Source: Candidatus Onthovicinus excrementipullorum (GTDB taxonomy: Bacteria > Bacillota > Clostridia > Oscillospirales > Acutalibacteraceae). From it: a stretch of DNA of 46,625 nt. The translations under genes and the position numbers were made by a program. The DNA is taken from positions 1-46,625 of the forward strand of contig DVHG01000021.1 in the NCBI GenBank assembly GCA_018712345.1, given 5' to 3'. The notes under the pieces were generated by a model that saw nothing but the letters and a program-made list of their open reading frames with translations, had not been told where the DNA came from and did no database searches. Below, one piece after another: positions 32,426 to 42,779 of the stretch (positions within the stretch are counted from its first letter, which is position 1; the number at the start of each line of letters is the position of its first letter).

Positions 32426-32718
32426 GCAAGCTCGCACAGGATATCGTCCTGAAACCGGTCATCACCGAGGAATCCATGCTCGGCAGCGCGTACAAGAAAT
32501 ACACCTTCCGCGTCGCAAAGGACGCCAATAAGATTGAGATCGCCAACGCGGTCGAGAAGCTCTTCGGCGTCAAGGTTGCCAAGGTCAACACGATCAACGT
32601 GCGCGGCAGGCAGAAGCGCCAGGGCACAGCGGTCGGCTTTACTCCTTCCTGGAAGAAGGCCATCGTCACCCTGACCGAGGACAGCAAGACGATTGAGTTC
32701 TTTGAGGGTATGTCATAA
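32422..32718 (+). CDS. rplW: 50S ribosomal protein L23
   Basis: This 98-residue exit-tunnel rim protein provides the docking site for trigger factor and SRP. It has the conserved VLKPVITEESM start and the KKYTFRV and NTINVRGRQKRQG segments. It is translationally coupled to rplD through a 4-base overlap. A gap of 91 bases, unusually long for this operon, follows before rplB. Confidence 0.96.
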   Translation: MSKLAQDIVLKPVITEESMLGSAYKKYTFRVAKDANKIEIANAVEKLFGVKVAKVNTINVRGRQKRQGTAVGFTPSWKKAIVTLTEDSKTIEFFEGMS

Positions 32719-32809
32719 GGGCTGCCTGATCCCTATTCTTTAATTTAACCCGGCGGTGAGGTATGGAGTACGACATGCTCCGCGAAGCCGCTATAGGAGT
32801 GTGAAACGA

Positions 32810-33643
32810 ATGTCGATTAAGGTCTACAAGCCGACGTCGAATTCCCGCAGGAACACGTCGGTCACGGATTATTCCGAGCTGTGGAAGGGCGGCCCCGAGC
32901 GCAGCCTTCTCGCAAAGCTCAACAACAAGGCCGGCCGTAACAGCTATGGCCGCATTACCGTCCGCCACCGCGGCGGCGGCAACCGCAAAAAGTATCGCAT
33001 TATTGATTTTAAGCGTGATAAGACCGATATGGAGGCAACTGTTCTCCGTCTCGAGTACGATCCCAACCGTTCCGCGCACATTGCGCTGATCGAGTACACC
33101 GACGGCACGAAGAGCTACATTCTGGCTCCCGAGGGCCTCAAGGCTGGCGATAAGGTTGAGTCCGGCGTGTCTGCTGACATTAAGCCGGGCAACGCCCTTC
33201 CGCTCTCCGCGATCCCGACCGGTACGTTCGTGCACAACGTTGAGCTCAATCCGGGCCGCGGCGGCCAGCTCGCCCGCAGCGCCGGCAACGCCGCTCAGCT
33301 GATGGCTAAGGAGGGCGTCTACGCACTCCTGCGTCTGCCCTCCGGCGAACTGCGCAACGTCTCCGCGGAGTGCATGGCCACAATCGGCCAGGTCGGCAAT
33401 GTCGACCATGAGAACGTCAAGCTCGGCAAGGCCGGACGCACCCGCCATTTGGGCATCAGGCCGACTGTCCGCGGCTCCGTCATGAACCCGAACGACCACC
33501 CGCACGGCGGTGGTGAGGGCAAGTCCCCGATCGGCCGTCCCGGCCCTGTTACCCCGTGGGGCAAGCCCGCTCTCGGCTATAAGACACGCGCCAAGAAGAA
33601 TCGTTCGGATAAGTTCATTGTAAAACGCCGCAACGGTAAGTAG
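32810..33643 (+). CDS. rplB: 50S ribosomal protein L2
   Basis: This 277-residue protein is needed for subunit joining and peptidyl transfer. The conserved [13 protein letters not shown] loop, with the functionally important histidine, lies near 227-239, and the basic tail [14 protein letters not shown] follows. The start ATG 32810 follows AGGAG; the open frame extending to 32756 lacks a site. Confidence 0.97.
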   Translation: MSIKVYKPTSNSRRNTSVTDYSELWKGGPERSLLAKLNNKAGRNSYGRITVRHRGGGNRKKYRIIDFKRDKTDMEATVLRLEYDPNRSAHIALIEYTDGTKSYILAPEGLKAGDKVESGVSADIKPGNALPLSAIPTGTFVHNVELNPGRGGQLARSAGNAAQLMAKEGVYALLRLPSGELRNVSAECMATIGQVGNVDHENVKLGKAGRTRHLGIRPTVRGSVMNPNDHPHGGGEGKSPIGRPGPVTPWGKPALGYKTRAKKNRSDKFIVKRRNGK

Positions 33644-33664
33644 TCGATGAAAGGAGCTTGAATA

Positions 33665-33946
33665 ATGGGCAGAAGCATTAAGAAGGGACCTTTTGTTGAA
33701 GCGTCGCTTTACAAAAAAGTCCAGCAGATGAACGAAAACGGCGAAAAGATCGTCGTTAAGACGTGGAGCCGCAGCTCCACGATTTTCCCGGAGTTTGTCG
33801 GCCACACCTTCGCCGTCCATGACGGGCGCAAGCACGTCCCGGTCTATGTGACGGAGGACATGGTCGGCCACAAGCTCGGTGAGTTTGCTCCGACAAGGAC
33901 GTTTAAGGGCCATGCCGGCTCCAAGACTTCCAACAACGGTAAGTAA
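33665..33946 (+). CDS. rpsS: 30S ribosomal protein S19
   Basis: This 93-residue head protein pairs with S13 near the A-site. It opens with [11 protein letters not shown] and has the conserved IKTWSRxS-like [11 protein letters not shown] and TRTFKGHAG near the end. AAAGGAG precedes the ATG, 21 bases after rplB. Confidence 0.97.
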   Translation: MGRSIKKGPFVEASLYKKVQQMNENGEKIVVKTWSRSSTIFPEFVGHTFAVHDGRKHVPVYVTEDMVGHKLGEFAPTRTFKGHAGSKTSNNGK

Positions 33947-33969
33947 TTCGGTCGAAAGGAGTGTATTAA

Positions 33970-34311
33970 ATGGAAGCTCAGGCAATTGCAAAAGCGACCA
34001 ATGTGCGCATATCGCCGCGCAAAGTGCAGATTGTTCTTGATCTGATCAGGAAGCAGCCTGCCGATAAGGCGATGGCCATCCTCAAGTACACGCCCAAGGC
34101 CGCGTGTGAACCGCTCGAGAAGCTTCTCAAGTCGGCGATGGCTAATGCCGAGAACAACAATAATATGGATGTCTCCCGCCTGTATGTGGACACCTGCTAT
34201 GTTTGCCCCGGTCCGATGCTCAAGCGCATCCGCCCGCGTGCGCACGGCAGAGCCTACCGCATCAACAAGCGTACATCTCATATCACCCTAGTGCTCAAGG
34301 AGCAGGAATAA
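33970..34311 (+). CDS. rplV: 50S ribosomal protein L22
   Basis: This 113-residue protein has a beta-hairpin that lines the exit tunnel and is the site of macrolide-resistance changes in other bacteria. The conserved [15 protein letters not shown] and the C-terminal hairpin [15 protein letters not shown] are present and ordinary. AAAGGAG precedes the start. Confidence 0.97.
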   Translation: MEAQAIAKATNVRISPRKVQIVLDLIRKQPADKAMAILKYTPKAACEPLEKLLKSAMANAENNNNMDVSRLYVDTCYVCPGPMLKRIRPRAHGRAYRINKRTSHITLVLKEQE

Positions 34312-34330
34312 TTAAGGAGGAGGCAGCAAT

Positions 34331-35065
34331 ATGGGACAGAAAATCAATCCGACCGGCTTTCGCGTCGGCGTGATTAAAGACTGGGAATCCCGCTGGTATG
34401 CAAAAGACAGCGAATTCGGCGATACCCTTGTGGAAGATTACAAACTGCGTAACTTCCTCCTTGATCTCCTGAAGCCGGCCGGTGTGCCGAAGATTGAGAT
34501 TGAGCGCGACGCGAAAAGGGTTCGCATCAATATCCACTGTGCAAAGCCGGGCATTGTTATCGGCCGCGGCGGCGCAGAGATCGATAAGCTCAAGGCCACC
34601 TGTGAGAAGATGCTCGGCAAGGAAGTCAGCCTGAACATCATCGAGATCAAGCAGCCGGATCTGAATGCGCAGCTTGTTGCGGAGAACATTGCCGCACAGC
34701 TTGAGCGCCGCACCTCTTTCCGCCGCGCGGTTAAGCAGGCGATCGGCCGCACGATGAAGCTCGGCGCTAAGGGCATCAAGATTCAGGTTTCCGGCCGTCT
34801 GGGCGGCGCGGAGATTGCCCGCACAGAGCACTATCACGAGGGCACAATTCCGCTTCAGACGATCCGTGCCGATATCGACTACGGCTTTACTGAGGCAAAG
34901 ATGTACGGCCGCATTGGTGTTAAGGTTTGGCTTTACACCGGCGAGGTCCTGCACAACAGCAACAAGCCGAGGAATGAGCGGAGCGACCGTCCCCGCCGCG
35001 ACAACCGCGACAGGGCGCCGAGGGCTCCGAGGAACGCAGCACATAGGGAAGGAGGCGCTCGCTAA
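34331..35065 (+). CDS. rpsC: 30S ribosomal protein S3
   Basis: This 244-residue mRNA-entry protein has an N-terminal KH type-2 domain ([12 protein letters not shown] near 73-84) and a C-terminal S3 domain ([19 protein letters not shown]). The last 30 residues form an Arg-rich, disordered tail ([16 protein letters not shown]) longer than in many homologues. The stop shares a base with the rplP start (TAATG). Confidence 0.97.
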   Translation: MGQKINPTGFRVGVIKDWESRWYAKDSEFGDTLVEDYKLRNFLLDLLKPAGVPKIEIERDAKRVRINIHCAKPGIVIGRGGAEIDKLKATCEKMLGKEVSLNIIEIKQPDLNAQLVAENIAAQLERRTSFRRAVKQAIGRTMKLGAKGIKIQVSGRLGGAEIARTEHYHEGTIPLQTIRADIDYGFTEAKMYGRIGVKVWLYTGEVLHNSNKPRNERSDRPRRDNRDRAPRAPRNAAHREGGAR

Positions 35066-35490
35066 TGTTGATGCCGAAACGTGTGAAATACCGCAGGGTC
35101 CACAGGGGACGCCTCACCGGCGCTGCCTCCCGCGGCAATAAGGTCAGCTATGGCACCTACGGCCTCCAGTCCCTGGAGCCGTGCTGGATCACAGCAAACC
35201 AGATTGAGGCGGCCCGTGTCGCCATGACGCGTTACACCAAGCGTGGCGGTAAGGTCTGGATTAAGATTTTCCCGGATAAGCCGATCACCAAGAAGCCGCT
35301 TGAAACCCGAATGGGTAAAGGTAAGGGCGCGCCCGAGTACTGGGTCGCCGTTGTCAAGCCGGGCCGTGTGATGTTCGAGATTGCCGGCGTTGATGAGACC
35401 GTCGCAAGGGAGGCGCTGCGTCTGGCGGCGAACAAGCTCCCCGTGAAATGCAAATTTGTTACTAAGGAAGAAACGGGTGGTGAGCAGTAA
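35065..35490 (+). CDS. rplP: 50S ribosomal protein L16
   Basis: This 141-residue protein organises the A-site tRNA binding region of the large subunit. It opens with the canonical [16 protein letters not shown], so ATG 35065 is used rather than the ATG two codons later. The conserved [13 protein letters not shown] and [17 protein letters not shown] are present. It overlaps rpsC and rpmC by one base at each end. Confidence 0.97.
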   Translation: MLMPKRVKYRRVHRGRLTGAASRGNKVSYGTYGLQSLEPCWITANQIEAARVAMTRYTKRGGKVWIKIFPDKPITKKPLETRMGKGKGAPEYWVAVVKPGRVMFEIAGVDETVAREALRLAANKLPVKCKFVTKEETGGEQ

Positions 35491-35693
35491 TGAAAGCGAG
35501 TGAAATCAGAAAAATGTCCTCCGAAGAAATGGAGAAGAAACTTTCCGAATTGAAAGACGAGCTTTTTAATCTGCATTTTCAGCAAGCCATCAATCAGCTC
35601 GACAACCCGATGCGTATCCGTGCTGTCAAGAAGGATATCGCCCGCATCAAGACGGTGCAGCGCGATGTTCAGCTCCACGGCGCGAACGCATAA
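35490..35693 (+). CDS. rpmC: 50S ribosomal protein L29
   Basis: This 67-residue helical hairpin protein at the tunnel exit has the family pattern KLSELKDELFNLHFQQAINQ followed by IRAVKKDIARIKTV. Its start overlaps the rplP stop (TAATG), indicating coupling. Confidence 0.96.
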   Translation: MKASEIRKMSSEEMEKKLSELKDELFNLHFQQAINQLDNPMRIRAVKKDIARIKTVQRDVQLHGANA

Positions 35694-35714
35694 GGAAAGG
35701 GAGGTAAGATCTAA

Positions 35715-35972
35715 ATGAGCGAAAGAAACCTCAGAAAGACTCGAGTTGGCATCGTCACCAGCGACAAGATGCAGAAGACGGTTGTCGTCACCGTTAAGGA
35801 TAAGGTCCGGCACCCGCTTTATAAAAAGATCATCAACCGCACGGTTAAGATCAAAGCTCATGATGAGGAGAATGCGTGCGGCATCGGTGACCGCGTGCTC
35901 GTCATGGAGACGCGCCCCCTGTCCAAGGATAAGAGATGGCGTGTCGTAGAAATCATTGAGAAGGCCAAATAA
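35715..35972 (+). CDS. rpsQ: 30S ribosomal protein S17
   Basis: This 85-residue OB-fold primary binder of 16S rRNA has [19 protein letters not shown] at the start, the central HPLYKK, and a C-terminal [25 protein letters not shown] precedes the ATG. Confidence 0.97.
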   Translation: MSERNLRKTRVGIVTSDKMQKTVVVTVKDKVRHPLYKKIINRTVKIKAHDEENACGIGDRVLVMETRPLSKDKRWRVVEIIEKAK

Positions 35973-35999
35973 GCTGGCATAGCAAAGGAGGAAACCACC

Positions 36000-36368
36000 G
36001 TGATACAGCAACAGAGTTACCTCAAGGTTGCCGACAACACCGGCGCGAAGGAGATTATGTGTATCCGCGTGCTTGGGGGTTCCGGCCGGAGGTATGCCAA
36101 TATCGGCGACGTCATCGTTGCTTCGGTCAAAAAAGCAGCACCCGGCGGCGTTGTAAAAAAAGGTGAGGTCGTCAAGGCGGTAGTCGTCAGGACGGCAAGC
36201 GGTGTCCGCCGCGATGACGGCACCTACATCCGCTTCGATGAGAATGCGGCGGTCATTATCCGTGAGGATAAGAACCCCAAAGGTACACGTATTTTTGGGC
36301 CCGTGGCAAGGGAGCTTCGCGAGAAGGATTATCTCAAGATCCTGTCCCTGGCGCCCGAAGTACTTTAA
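36000..36368 (+). CDS. rplN: 50S ribosomal protein L14
   Basis: This 122-residue subunit-interface protein opens with [20 protein letters not shown] and has the conserved [24 protein letters not shown] region at the end. Translation begins at GTG 36000 with AAAGGAGG upstream; no ATG is available nearby. Confidence 0.97.
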   Translation: MIQQQSYLKVADNTGAKEIMCIRVLGGSGRRYANIGDVIVASVKKAAPGGVVKKGEVVKAVVVRTASGVRRDDGTYIRFDENAAVIIREDKNPKGTRIFGPVARELREKDYLKILSLAPEVL

Positions 36369-36384
36369 TCGGGAGGTGCTTAGG

Positions 36385-36711
36385 ATGAATAAGGTTCATG
36401 TTAAAACCGGCGACGAGGTCGTCATCATCAACGGCCGTGACCGCGGTAAGCGCGGCAAGGTCATGCAGGTAAGTGCCGCCGAGAATAAGGTCATCGTTGA
36501 GAAGGCCAATATTGTCACAAAGCACGTCAAGCCCAAGAAGATGGGTGAGGCAGGCGGCCTGATCAAGGCCGAGAGTGCGATTTATGCGGATAAAGTTCAG
36601 CTGATCTGCCCGAAGTGCGGCCGTCCCACCCGCGTGGGTCACAAGGTTGATGAGAAGGGCAAAAAGCTGCGCACCTGCAAAAAGAAAGATTGCCTTGCGG
36701 CATTCGAATAA
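36385..36711 (+). CDS. rplX: 50S ribosomal protein L24
   Basis: This 108-residue assembly-initiating protein has a KOW motif ([21 protein letters not shown]). The C-terminal part contains a CPKCG...C-x4-C zinc-ribbon-like pattern ([18 protein letters not shown]), common in Firmicutes L24. ATG 36385 follows GGGAGGTG. Confidence 0.96.
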   Translation: MNKVHVKTGDEVVIINGRDRGKRGKVMQVSAAENKVIVEKANIVTKHVKPKKMGEAGGLIKAESAIYADKVQLICPKCGRPTRVGHKVDEKGKKLRTCKKKDCLAAFE

Positions 36712-36728
36712 GGGAGGAACATGACATA

Positions 36729-37268
36729 ATGGCAAGGTTAAAAGAGACCTATACAAAAGAGGTTGCACCTGCGCTGATGAAGAAATTCGGATATAAAAGC
36801 GTCATGCAGATCCCGAAGATCGACAAGGTAGTCGTCAACGTAGGCTGCGGCGAGGCGCGCGAGAATTCGAAGGTCATCGATGCGGTTGTCTCCGATCTGA
36901 TGCAGATCACCGGCCAGCGGCCGTATCTCTGCCGCGCGAAGAAGTCCGTCGCGAACTTCAAGCTCCGCGAGGGGATGGTGATCGGTGCAAAGGTCACGCT
37001 TCGCGGCGACAGGATGTATGAATTCATCGATCGTTTCTTCAATCTCGCGCTTCCGCGCGTGAGGGACTTCCGGGGTATCAATCCGGATTCCTTCGACGGC
37101 CGCGGCAACTATTCCGTGGGCATTAAGGAGCAGTTGATTTTCCCGGAGATCGATTATGATAAGATCGACAAAGTCCGCGGAATGGACATCTGCTTTGTCA
37201 CCACGGCCAACACCGATGAAGAAGCACGTGAGCTGCTCACGCTGATGGGCGCTCCGTTTTCCAGATAA
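36729..37268 (+). CDS. rplE: 50S ribosomal protein L5
   Basis: This 179-residue protein binds 5S rRNA and contacts P-site tRNA. It shows [19 protein letters not shown], the ITGQRP segment and [21 protein letters not shown]. The start is ATG 36729, with GGGAGG upstream; an in-frame extension overlaps rplX and is not used. Confidence 0.97.
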   Translation: MARLKETYTKEVAPALMKKFGYKSVMQIPKIDKVVVNVGCGEARENSKVIDAVVSDLMQITGQRPYLCRAKKSVANFKLREGMVIGAKVTLRGDRMYEFIDRFFNLALPRVRDFRGINPDSFDGRGNYSVGIKEQLIFPEIDYDKIDKVRGMDICFVTTANTDEEARELLTLMGAPFSR

Positions 37269-37280
37269 GGAGGGGTAGCA

Positions 37281-37466
37281 ATGGCAAAAACTTCAATGAA
37301 GGTCAAGCAGAGCCGGAAGCCGAAGTATCCGACCCGCGCTTACAACAGGTGTAAGATTTGCGGCAGACCCCACGCTTATCTCCGCAAGTACGGCGTGTGC
37401 CGCATCTGTTTCCGGGAGCTCGCCCATGCGGGGCAGATCCCCGGTGTTAAGAAAGCCAGCTGGTAA
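37281..37466 (+). CDS. rpsZ: 30S ribosomal protein S14 type Z (zinc form)
   Basis: This 61-residue short S14 has a CxxC-x12-CxxC zinc ribbon (CKIC and CRIC near 24 and 40). The longer zinc-free S14 would be expected elsewhere only if the organism has a zinc-starvation paralogue. AAGGAGGGG precedes the ATG, 12 bases after rplE. Confidence 0.97.
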   Translation: MAKTSMKVKQSRKPKYPTRAYNRCKICGRPHAYLRKYGVCRICFRELAHAGQIPGVKKASW

Positions 37467-37493
37467 AGAGCAATTGCAAAGGAGGTTGACGGT

Positions 37494-37892
37494 ATGCAGA
37501 TAACCGATTCTATCGCCGATATGCTGACCCGGATTCGCAACGCGAACTCCGCCAAGCACGATACGGTGGACATCCCCGCATCTAACATGAAGAAAGCAAT
37601 TGCTCAAATTCTTGTTGATGAGGGCTATGTTAAGAGCTTTCAGGTCGAAGAGGACGGCAAGCAGGGGATCATCCATATGACCCTCAAGTACGGTCCCAAT
37701 AAGTCTCAGGTGATCACAGGCCTGCGCAGGGTCTCCAAGCCCGGCCTGCGTATCTATTCTGACTGCGAGAACATGCCGAAGGTCATCAAGGGCCTGGGCA
37801 TCGCGATCGTATCCACGTCCAAGGGCGTTATGACGGACAAGGAAGCCCGCAAGCAGAACGTTGGCGGCGAAGTCCTTGCGTTTATCTGGTAA
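37494..37892 (+). CDS. rpsH: 30S ribosomal protein S8
   Basis: This 132-residue central-domain protein binds helix 21 of 16S rRNA. It begins [18 protein letters not shown] and ends with the canonical [13 protein letters not shown] and [17 protein letters not shown] precedes the start. Confidence 0.97.
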   Translation: MQITDSIADMLTRIRNANSAKHDTVDIPASNMKKAIAQILVDEGYVKSFQVEEDGKQGIIHMTLKYGPNKSQVITGLRRVSKPGLRIYSDCENMPKVIKGLGIAIVSTSKGVMTDKEARKQNVGGEVLAFIW

Positions 37893-37906
37893 GGAGGTGC
37901 ACAGTC

Positions 37907-38452
37907 ATGTCACGTATTGGTAAAATGCCGGTGGTCATCCCCGCTGGGGTTGATGTCACCGTAGCGGACGGCACTGTCACCGTTAAGGGCCCCAAGGGCA
38001 CCCTCACCAGAACAGTGCACAGCAATATCACCGTCGAGAAGAAGGATAACGAGATCATTGTTACCCGCCCCGACGATTCCAATTTCAATCATTCACTCCA
38101 CGGCCTGACCAGGACGCTGATCGCCAACATGGTGGAGGGCGTCACGAATGGCTACAAGAAGGAGCTTGAAGTCAACGGTGTCGGCTACAGGGCCGCCAAG
38201 CAGGGCAAGGATCTTGTGATGAACCTCGGTTATTCCCACCAGGTGGTTATGTCCGAGGTTGACGGCATCACAATTGAGGTCCCTTCGCCGAATAAGATCA
38301 TCATTTCCGGCCCCGATAAGCAGAAGGTCGGCCAGTTTGCGGCGGAAGTCCGCGAGAAACGCCCGCCGGAGCCGTACAAGGGCAAGGGAATCAAGTATGC
38401 CGACGAAGTTATCCGCCGCAAGGAAGGCAAGGCGGGTAAGGGCGCAAAGTAA
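37907..38452 (+). CDS. rplF: 50S ribosomal protein L6
   Basis: This 181-residue, two-domain protein lies near the factor-binding site. It opens [14 protein letters not shown] and the second domain ends with the conserved [24 protein letters not shown], split here as [10 protein letters not shown] and [13 protein letters not shown]. It has a standard length and an AAGGAGGT site. Confidence 0.97.
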   Translation: MSRIGKMPVVIPAGVDVTVADGTVTVKGPKGTLTRTVHSNITVEKKDNEIIVTRPDDSNFNHSLHGLTRTLIANMVEGVTNGYKKELEVNGVGYRAAKQGKDLVMNLGYSHQVVMSEVDGITIEVPSPNKIIISGPDKQKVGQFAAEVREKRPPEPYKGKGIKYADEVIRRKEGKAGKGAK

Positions 38453-38471
38453 GTTAAAGGAGTGAATTAAT

Positions 38472-38831
38472 ATGGTTAGTAAGCCGGATTCCAACAAAGC
38501 CAGGCTGAACCGTCATAAGAGAGTCCGCGGCAAGATCAGCGGCACCGCCGAGTGCCCGCGGCTGAACGTTTACCGCTCCCTTAAAAACATCTATGCGCAG
38601 TTAATTGACGACGTTAAGGGGGTCACCCTTGTGTCCGCTTCAACTGTTGAAAAGGATTTTAAGGATTACGGCGGGAACGCTGAGGCCGCTCACAAGGTGG
38701 GCGTACTGCTCGCAGAACGCGCCGCAGAGGCGAAGATTACGGAAGTTGTCTTTGACCGCGGCGGCTACATTTATCACGGCCGTGTCAAGGCGCTGGCCGA
38801 GGGTGCCCGTGAAGGCGGGTTGAAATTCTGA
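38472..38831 (+). CDS. rplR: 50S ribosomal protein L18
   Basis: This 119-residue 5S rRNA-binding protein has a basic N-terminal tail ([14 protein letters not shown]) and the conserved [18 protein letters not shown], ending [24 protein letters not shown] in shortened family form. AAAGGAG precedes the ATG. Confidence 0.97.
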   Translation: MVSKPDSNKARLNRHKRVRGKISGTAECPRLNVYRSLKNIYAQLIDDVKGVTLVSASTVEKDFKDYGGNAEAAHKVGVLLAERAAEAKITEVVFDRGGYIYHGRVKALAEGAREGGLKF

Positions 38832-38846
38832 TAAGGAGGAATACTT

Positions 38847-39347
38847 TTGGCTAGATTTGACGCTTCCGCTGAGGAGTTTCAGGAGCGCGTAGTTGCGATC
38901 AACCGCGTATCCAAGACGGTCAAGGGCGGCCGTATCTTCAAGTTTGCCGCGCTCGTTGTCGTCGGGGACGGCAAGGGCCGCGTGGGCTTCGGCCTGGGCA
39001 AATCGGGCGAGGTCCCGGATGCGATCCGCAAGGGCATTGAAGATGCCAAGAAGAATCTGATCACCGTTTCCCTGATGGGCAGCACGATCCCGCATGAAGT
39101 GATCGGTAAATTTGGCGCGGGTGTCGTCCTTCTCAAGCCCGCTGCCCCCGGTACCGGCGTTATCGCCGGCGGCCCGGTGCGTGCTGTCGTTGAGTCCGTT
39201 GGGATTAAGGATATCCGTTCCAAGGCTCTTCGTTCAAACAATCCCTGCAACGTTGTCCGTGCGACAATCGATGGTCTGTCCAGGCTCCGCAGCGCCGATG
39301 AGGTGGCGGCCACCCGCGGCAAGACCAGGCAGGAAATCTTAGGATAG
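38847..39347 (+). CDS. rpsE: 30S ribosomal protein S5
   Basis: This 166-residue decoding-fidelity protein has a double-stranded-RNA-binding-like N-domain ([17 protein letters not shown]) and the conserved [19 protein letters not shown]. Translation begins at TTG 38847, 6 to 8 bases after AAGGAGG; no suitable ATG is near, and the protein then starts at the expected residue. Confidence 0.96.
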   Translation: MARFDASAEEFQERVVAINRVSKTVKGGRIFKFAALVVVGDGKGRVGFGLGKSGEVPDAIRKGIEDAKKNLITVSLMGSTIPHEVIGKFGAGVVLLKPAAPGTGVIAGGPVRAVVESVGIKDIRSKALRSNNPCNVVRATIDGLSRLRSADEVAATRGKTRQEILG

Positions 39348-39360
39348 GAGGGTGGAGAAG

Positions 39361-39543
39361 ATGGCGAATACCGTTGAAATCAAGCTTGTAAAAAGTCTGA
39401 TTGGCAGCAAGAAAGACCAGATTGCCACCGCCAATTCGCTTGGTCTGAAAAAAATCGGCGATGTTGTTACACAGCCCGACAATCCTCAGACACAGGGCAA
39501 GATCAAAAAAATCATCCACCTTATAGAGGTTGTCAACGCGTAA
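39361..39543 (+). CDS. rpmD: 50S ribosomal protein L30
   Basis: This 60-residue protein has the family pattern [20 protein letters not shown] and [20 protein letters not shown] 39361 is chosen over an in-frame GTG at 39352 because GGAGGG lies directly at 39347-39352. Confidence 0.96.
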   Translation: MANTVEIKLVKSLIGSKKDQIATANSLGLKKIGDVVTQPDNPQTQGKIKKIIHLIEVVNA

Positions 39544-39562
39544 ATTTAAGGGAGGTGTAACT

Positions 39563-40006
39563 ATGAAACTGCATGAACTCACTCCGGCGCCGGGCTCCAA
39601 AAAGGAGGTCAAGCGCATCGGTCGAGGCGCTGCCTCCGGTCAGGGCAAAACCGCCGGTAAGGGTCACAAGGGTCAGAAAGCCCGCGCGGGCCGCGGCATG
39701 CGTCCGGGGTTCGAGGGCGGCCAGATGCCCCTTCAGCGCAGAATCCCGAAGAGAGGCTTTGTCAATATCTTTGGCAAGGAAGTTGCAAGCGTCAACGTCG
39801 CCCAGCTCGAGGCCAAGTTTGAGGACGGAGCCACGGTGGACGCTGCGGCGCTCATCGCGGCAGGTCTCATTAAGAAAGAGCTTGACGGTGTCAAGATCCT
39901 TGGCAACGGCGAGCTGACGAAGAAGCTCAACGTGAAAGTGAATGCGTATTCGGAGTCTGCCAAATCTAAGATCGAGGCGGCCGGCGGAAAGGCCGAGGTG
40001 ATCTGA
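39563..40006 (+). CDS. rplO: 50S ribosomal protein L15
   Basis: This 147-residue protein has a Gly/Arg-rich N-terminal arm ([19 protein letters not shown]) and the conserved [17 protein letters not shown]. The start ATG 39563 has GGGAGGTG upstream; the extension to 39530 overlaps rpmD. secY begins 1 base after its stop. Confidence 0.97.
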   Translation: MKLHELTPAPGSKKEVKRIGRGAASGQGKTAGKGHKGQKARAGRGMRPGFEGGQMPLQRRIPKRGFVNIFGKEVASVNVAQLEAKFEDGATVDAAALIAAGLIKKELDGVKILGNGELTKKLNVKVNAYSESAKSKIEAAGGKAEVI

Positions 40007-40007
40007 G

Positions 40008-41339
40008 ATGCTTCGTACGTTCATCAACGCATGGAAGGTCGCTGATTTACGCAAAAAGATTCTGTACACTGCGCTGATTCTCCTTCTGTTCCGGTTGGGG
40101 TCCTGGATTCCGGTTCCATTTCTCGATCCCGGAATCATGGCGCAGGGCGGTATCGTAGCCGCCACGGATGAGACGTTTATGTCCTACCTGAGCATGCTGA
40201 CGGGCGGTGCATTCAGCTACGGTACGATCTTCGCAATGTCGATCACGCCGTTCATCAACTCCTCCATCATCATGCAGCTCCTCACTGTGGCTCTGCCGCC
40301 CCTTGAGCGGCTGGCAAAAGAGGGGGAGAGCGGCAGGAAGAAGATTGCCTCCATTACCCGCTACCTGACAATTGGCCTTGCGGCGCTTCAGAGTACCGGC
40401 TACTACTTCTATCTGAGAAATGGCGGCTATCTGATGACCAACGCCGAGGGCGCTGCCTTCACCGGCGGTTGGGCTGTATTCCAGGCATTTGTGATTGTCC
40501 TGGTGCTGACGGCCGGCTCTGCACTCATCATGTGGATGGGCGAGCAGATCAATGAGAAGGGGATCGGCAATGGTATTTCCCTGATCCTCTTTGCCGGTAT
40601 CGTCGCAAGGATTCCTGCAATTGCCACGCAGCTCTATGATTACATGCGCCGCGGTGGTGCCTACTATGCACTCGTTCCGATTACGGTTGTCCTGCTGCTG
40701 GGTATTGTGGCGTTCATCGTCTTCATGGATAAGTCGGAGCGCAGGATTCCGGTCCAGTATGCCAAGCGCGTTGTCGGCCGGAAGATGTACGGCGGTCAGA
40801 GCACGCACATTCCGATCAAGGTCAATATGTCCGGGGTTATGCCCATCATCTTCGCGAGTTCAATTCTTTCCCTGCCCGCGACGATCGGCATGTTCATCAA
40901 CTATGAAGAGGGTAGCGGTTGGGATACGTTCTTCAGCCTGTTCAGCCAGCAGAGCCCCTTCTACGGATGTGTGTATTTCCTGTTGATCATCTTCTTCGCA
41001 TACTTCTATGCGACGATTCAGTACAATCCGATTGATATGGCAAACAATATCCGCAAGAACAGCGGTGCAATCCCGGGCATTCGCCCCGGAAAGCCCACTT
41101 CGGATTATATTGCCAAGATTCTTTCCAAGATCACACTGATGGGCGCGCTGCTGCTGAGCGTTGTGGCGCTGTTCCCGATCGTATTTTCCCAGCTCACGTC
41201 CCTCATTATGGGCAACGAGGGCATGACCATTGCAATGGGCGGTACATCAGTCATCATCCTTGTCGGTGTTGCGCTGGAGACTGTTAAGCAGCTTGAGAGC
41301 CAGCTGATGATGCGCCATTACAAGGGATTCCTTGATTGA
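40008..41339 (+). CDS. secY: Protein translocase subunit SecY
   Basis: This 443-residue channel of the Sec translocon has ten predicted transmembrane helices. It shows the plug-region start (LRKKILYTALILLLFRLGSWIPVP, shown only in part), the conserved AMSITPFINSSIIMQLL and the cytoplasmic loop GKPTSDYIAKIL near 362-373, used by SecA and ribosomes. The ATG lies 1 base after rplO, so translation is coupled. Confidence 0.96.
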   Translation: MLRTFINAWKVADLRKKILYTALILLLFRLGSWIPVPFLDPGIMAQGGIVAATDETFMSYLSMLTGGAFSYGTIFAMSITPFINSSIIMQLLTVALPPLERLAKEGESGRKKIASITRYLTIGLAALQSTGYYFYLRNGGYLMTNAEGAAFTGGWAVFQAFVIVLVLTAGSALIMWMGEQINEKGIGNGISLILFAGIVARIPAIATQLYDYMRRGGAYYALVPITVVLLLGIVAFIVFMDKSERRIPVQYAKRVVGRKMYGGQSTHIPIKVNMSGVMPIIFASSILSLPATIGMFINYEEGSGWDTFFSLFSQQSPFYGCVYFLLIIFFAYFYATIQYNPIDMANNIRKNSGAIPGIRPGKPTSDYIAKILSKITLMGALLLSVVALFPIVFSQLTSLIMGNEGMTIAMGGTSVIILVGVALETVKQLESQLMMRHYKGFLD

Positions 41340-41354
41340 TAAGGAGTACGGTCT

Positions 41355-41987
41355 ATGAAGCTGATAATTATGGGAGCTCCCGGGGCTGGAAAGGGAACGC
41401 AGGCTGCTCGGATCAGCAGGCACCTTTCCATCCCGGCGATCTCCACGGGGGACATCCTGCGGGAAGCGATTGCCGCAGGTACCAAGATGGGCGAGCTGGC
41501 TAAGACGTATATTGATCAGGGCCGTCTCGTACCCGATGATGTGATGATTGGGATCATCAAAGACAGGCTTTCCCAGGAGGACTGCCGTAATGGGTATATC
41601 CTGGACGGCTTCCCGCGCACGATCCCGCAGGCCGAGGCACTCGATGCTCTGGGCGCTGATATCGATAAGGTGCTGTCCATTGAGGTCAGTGACGATACGA
41701 TCGTGGAGCGGATGGCCGGCAGGCGTGTGTGCCCCAAGTGCGGCGCCACATTCCACACGGATCACAACCCGCCAAAAGTGGAGGGGATCTGTGATAAGTG
41801 CGGCGCGGAGCTCATCAGGAGAAAAGATGACGCTCCAGAGACAGTCCAGGCCCGTTTGAAGGTGTATCACGACCAGACGGAGCCCTTGAAGGACTATTAC
41901 CAAAGGGCTGGAAAGCTTGTCATTGCCGAGGGGCAGGAAGATGTCGAGGATACGACTGCGACCGTCTTTTCCGCCCTGGAGGTATGA
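41355..41987 (+). CDS. adk: Adenylate kinase with zinc-binding lid
   Basis: This 210-residue enzyme interconverts ATP, AMP and ADP. The P-loop GAPGAGKGTQ is at 7-16, the AMP-binding DGFPRT near 84-89, and the lid carries a CPKCG...CDKCG four-cysteine zinc site (about 130-153), the long form usual in Gram-positives. AAGGAG precedes the ATG. Its stop overlaps an ATG in the map frame. Confidence 0.96.
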   Translation: MKLIIMGAPGAGKGTQAARISRHLSIPAISTGDILREAIAAGTKMGELAKTYIDQGRLVPDDVMIGIIKDRLSQEDCRNGYILDGFPRTIPQAEALDALGADIDKVLSIEVSDDTIVERMAGRRVCPKCGATFHTDHNPPKVEGICDKCGAELIRRKDDAPETVQARLKVYHDQTEPLKDYYQRAGKLVIAEGQEDVEDTTATVFSALEV

Positions 41988-41989
41988 CC

Positions 41990-42739
41990 ATGGTTGTTGT
42001 GAAGACAAAGCGGGAAATCGAGCTGATGCGTGAGGCCTGCCGGATTTCGGCGGCTGCGCTCAAGCTCGCGGGCGAGGCCGTCAGGCCCGGTGTGACCACA
42101 GGGGAGATTGATAAGATCGCCTATGATTACATCATCAGCCAGGGGGCGCAGCCCAACTTCCTGCACTATAATGGTTATCCCGCAACAGCGTGTATTTCTA
42201 TAAATGATGAGGTCATTCATGGGATCCCGAGCAGGGACCGCGTGATCCGGGAGGGCGATCTGGTCAGTATTGATTTGGGCGCCAAGAAGGACGGATATAA
42301 CGGCGATAATGCCGCTACTTTTGCAGCGGGCGCGATCAGCGACGAGGCAAAGCGGCTGAATGACACGACGCGTGAGAGCCTTTATGAGGGGATCAAGGCG
42401 GCTGTCGTGGGCGGCAGAATCGGCGATATCGGCGCGGCTGTTCAGGAATACTGCGAGGCGCGCGGCTATTCCGTAGTCCGGGAGTTTACCGGGCACGGCG
42501 TCGGCACCGCGCTGCATGAGGACCCCGCTGTGCCGAATTACGGCACACGCGGCAGAGGCGTTCGCCTTGTGCCGGGCATGACGATTGCCATCGAGCCCAT
42601 GATCAATCTGGGCAGGGCGGGAGTCAAAACGTTGTCTGACGGCTGGACTGTTAAAACAATGGACGGTAAGCTCTCAGCCCACTGGGAGCACACGATTGTA
42701 ATAACAAACGACGGACCGCAGATTTTAACGGTGGTTTGA
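41990..42739 (+). CDS. map: Methionine aminopeptidase type I
   Basis: This 249-residue enzyme removes N-terminal methionine from new proteins. The five metal ligands lie in the usual segments: two aspartates in SIDLGAKKDGYNGDNA, the His in GHGVGTALHEDP, and glutamates in IEPMINLG and WEHTIVIT. ATG 41990 is preferred over 41984 because GGAGG at 41977-41981 is too close to the latter. Confidence 0.95.
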   Translation: MVVVKTKREIELMREACRISAAALKLAGEAVRPGVTTGEIDKIAYDYIISQGAQPNFLHYNGYPATACISINDEVIHGIPSRDRVIREGDLVSIDLGAKKDGYNGDNAATFAAGAISDEAKRLNDTTRESLYEGIKAAVVGGRIGDIGAAVQEYCEARGYSVVREFTGHGVGTALHEDPAVPNYGTRGRGVRLVPGMTIAIEPMINLGRAGVKTLSDGWTVKTMDGKLSAHWEHTIVITNDGPQILTVV

Positions 42740-42779
42740 CTGCCGGCGGTACGGATTTCCGCAGTAAGGAGGGTACGTT

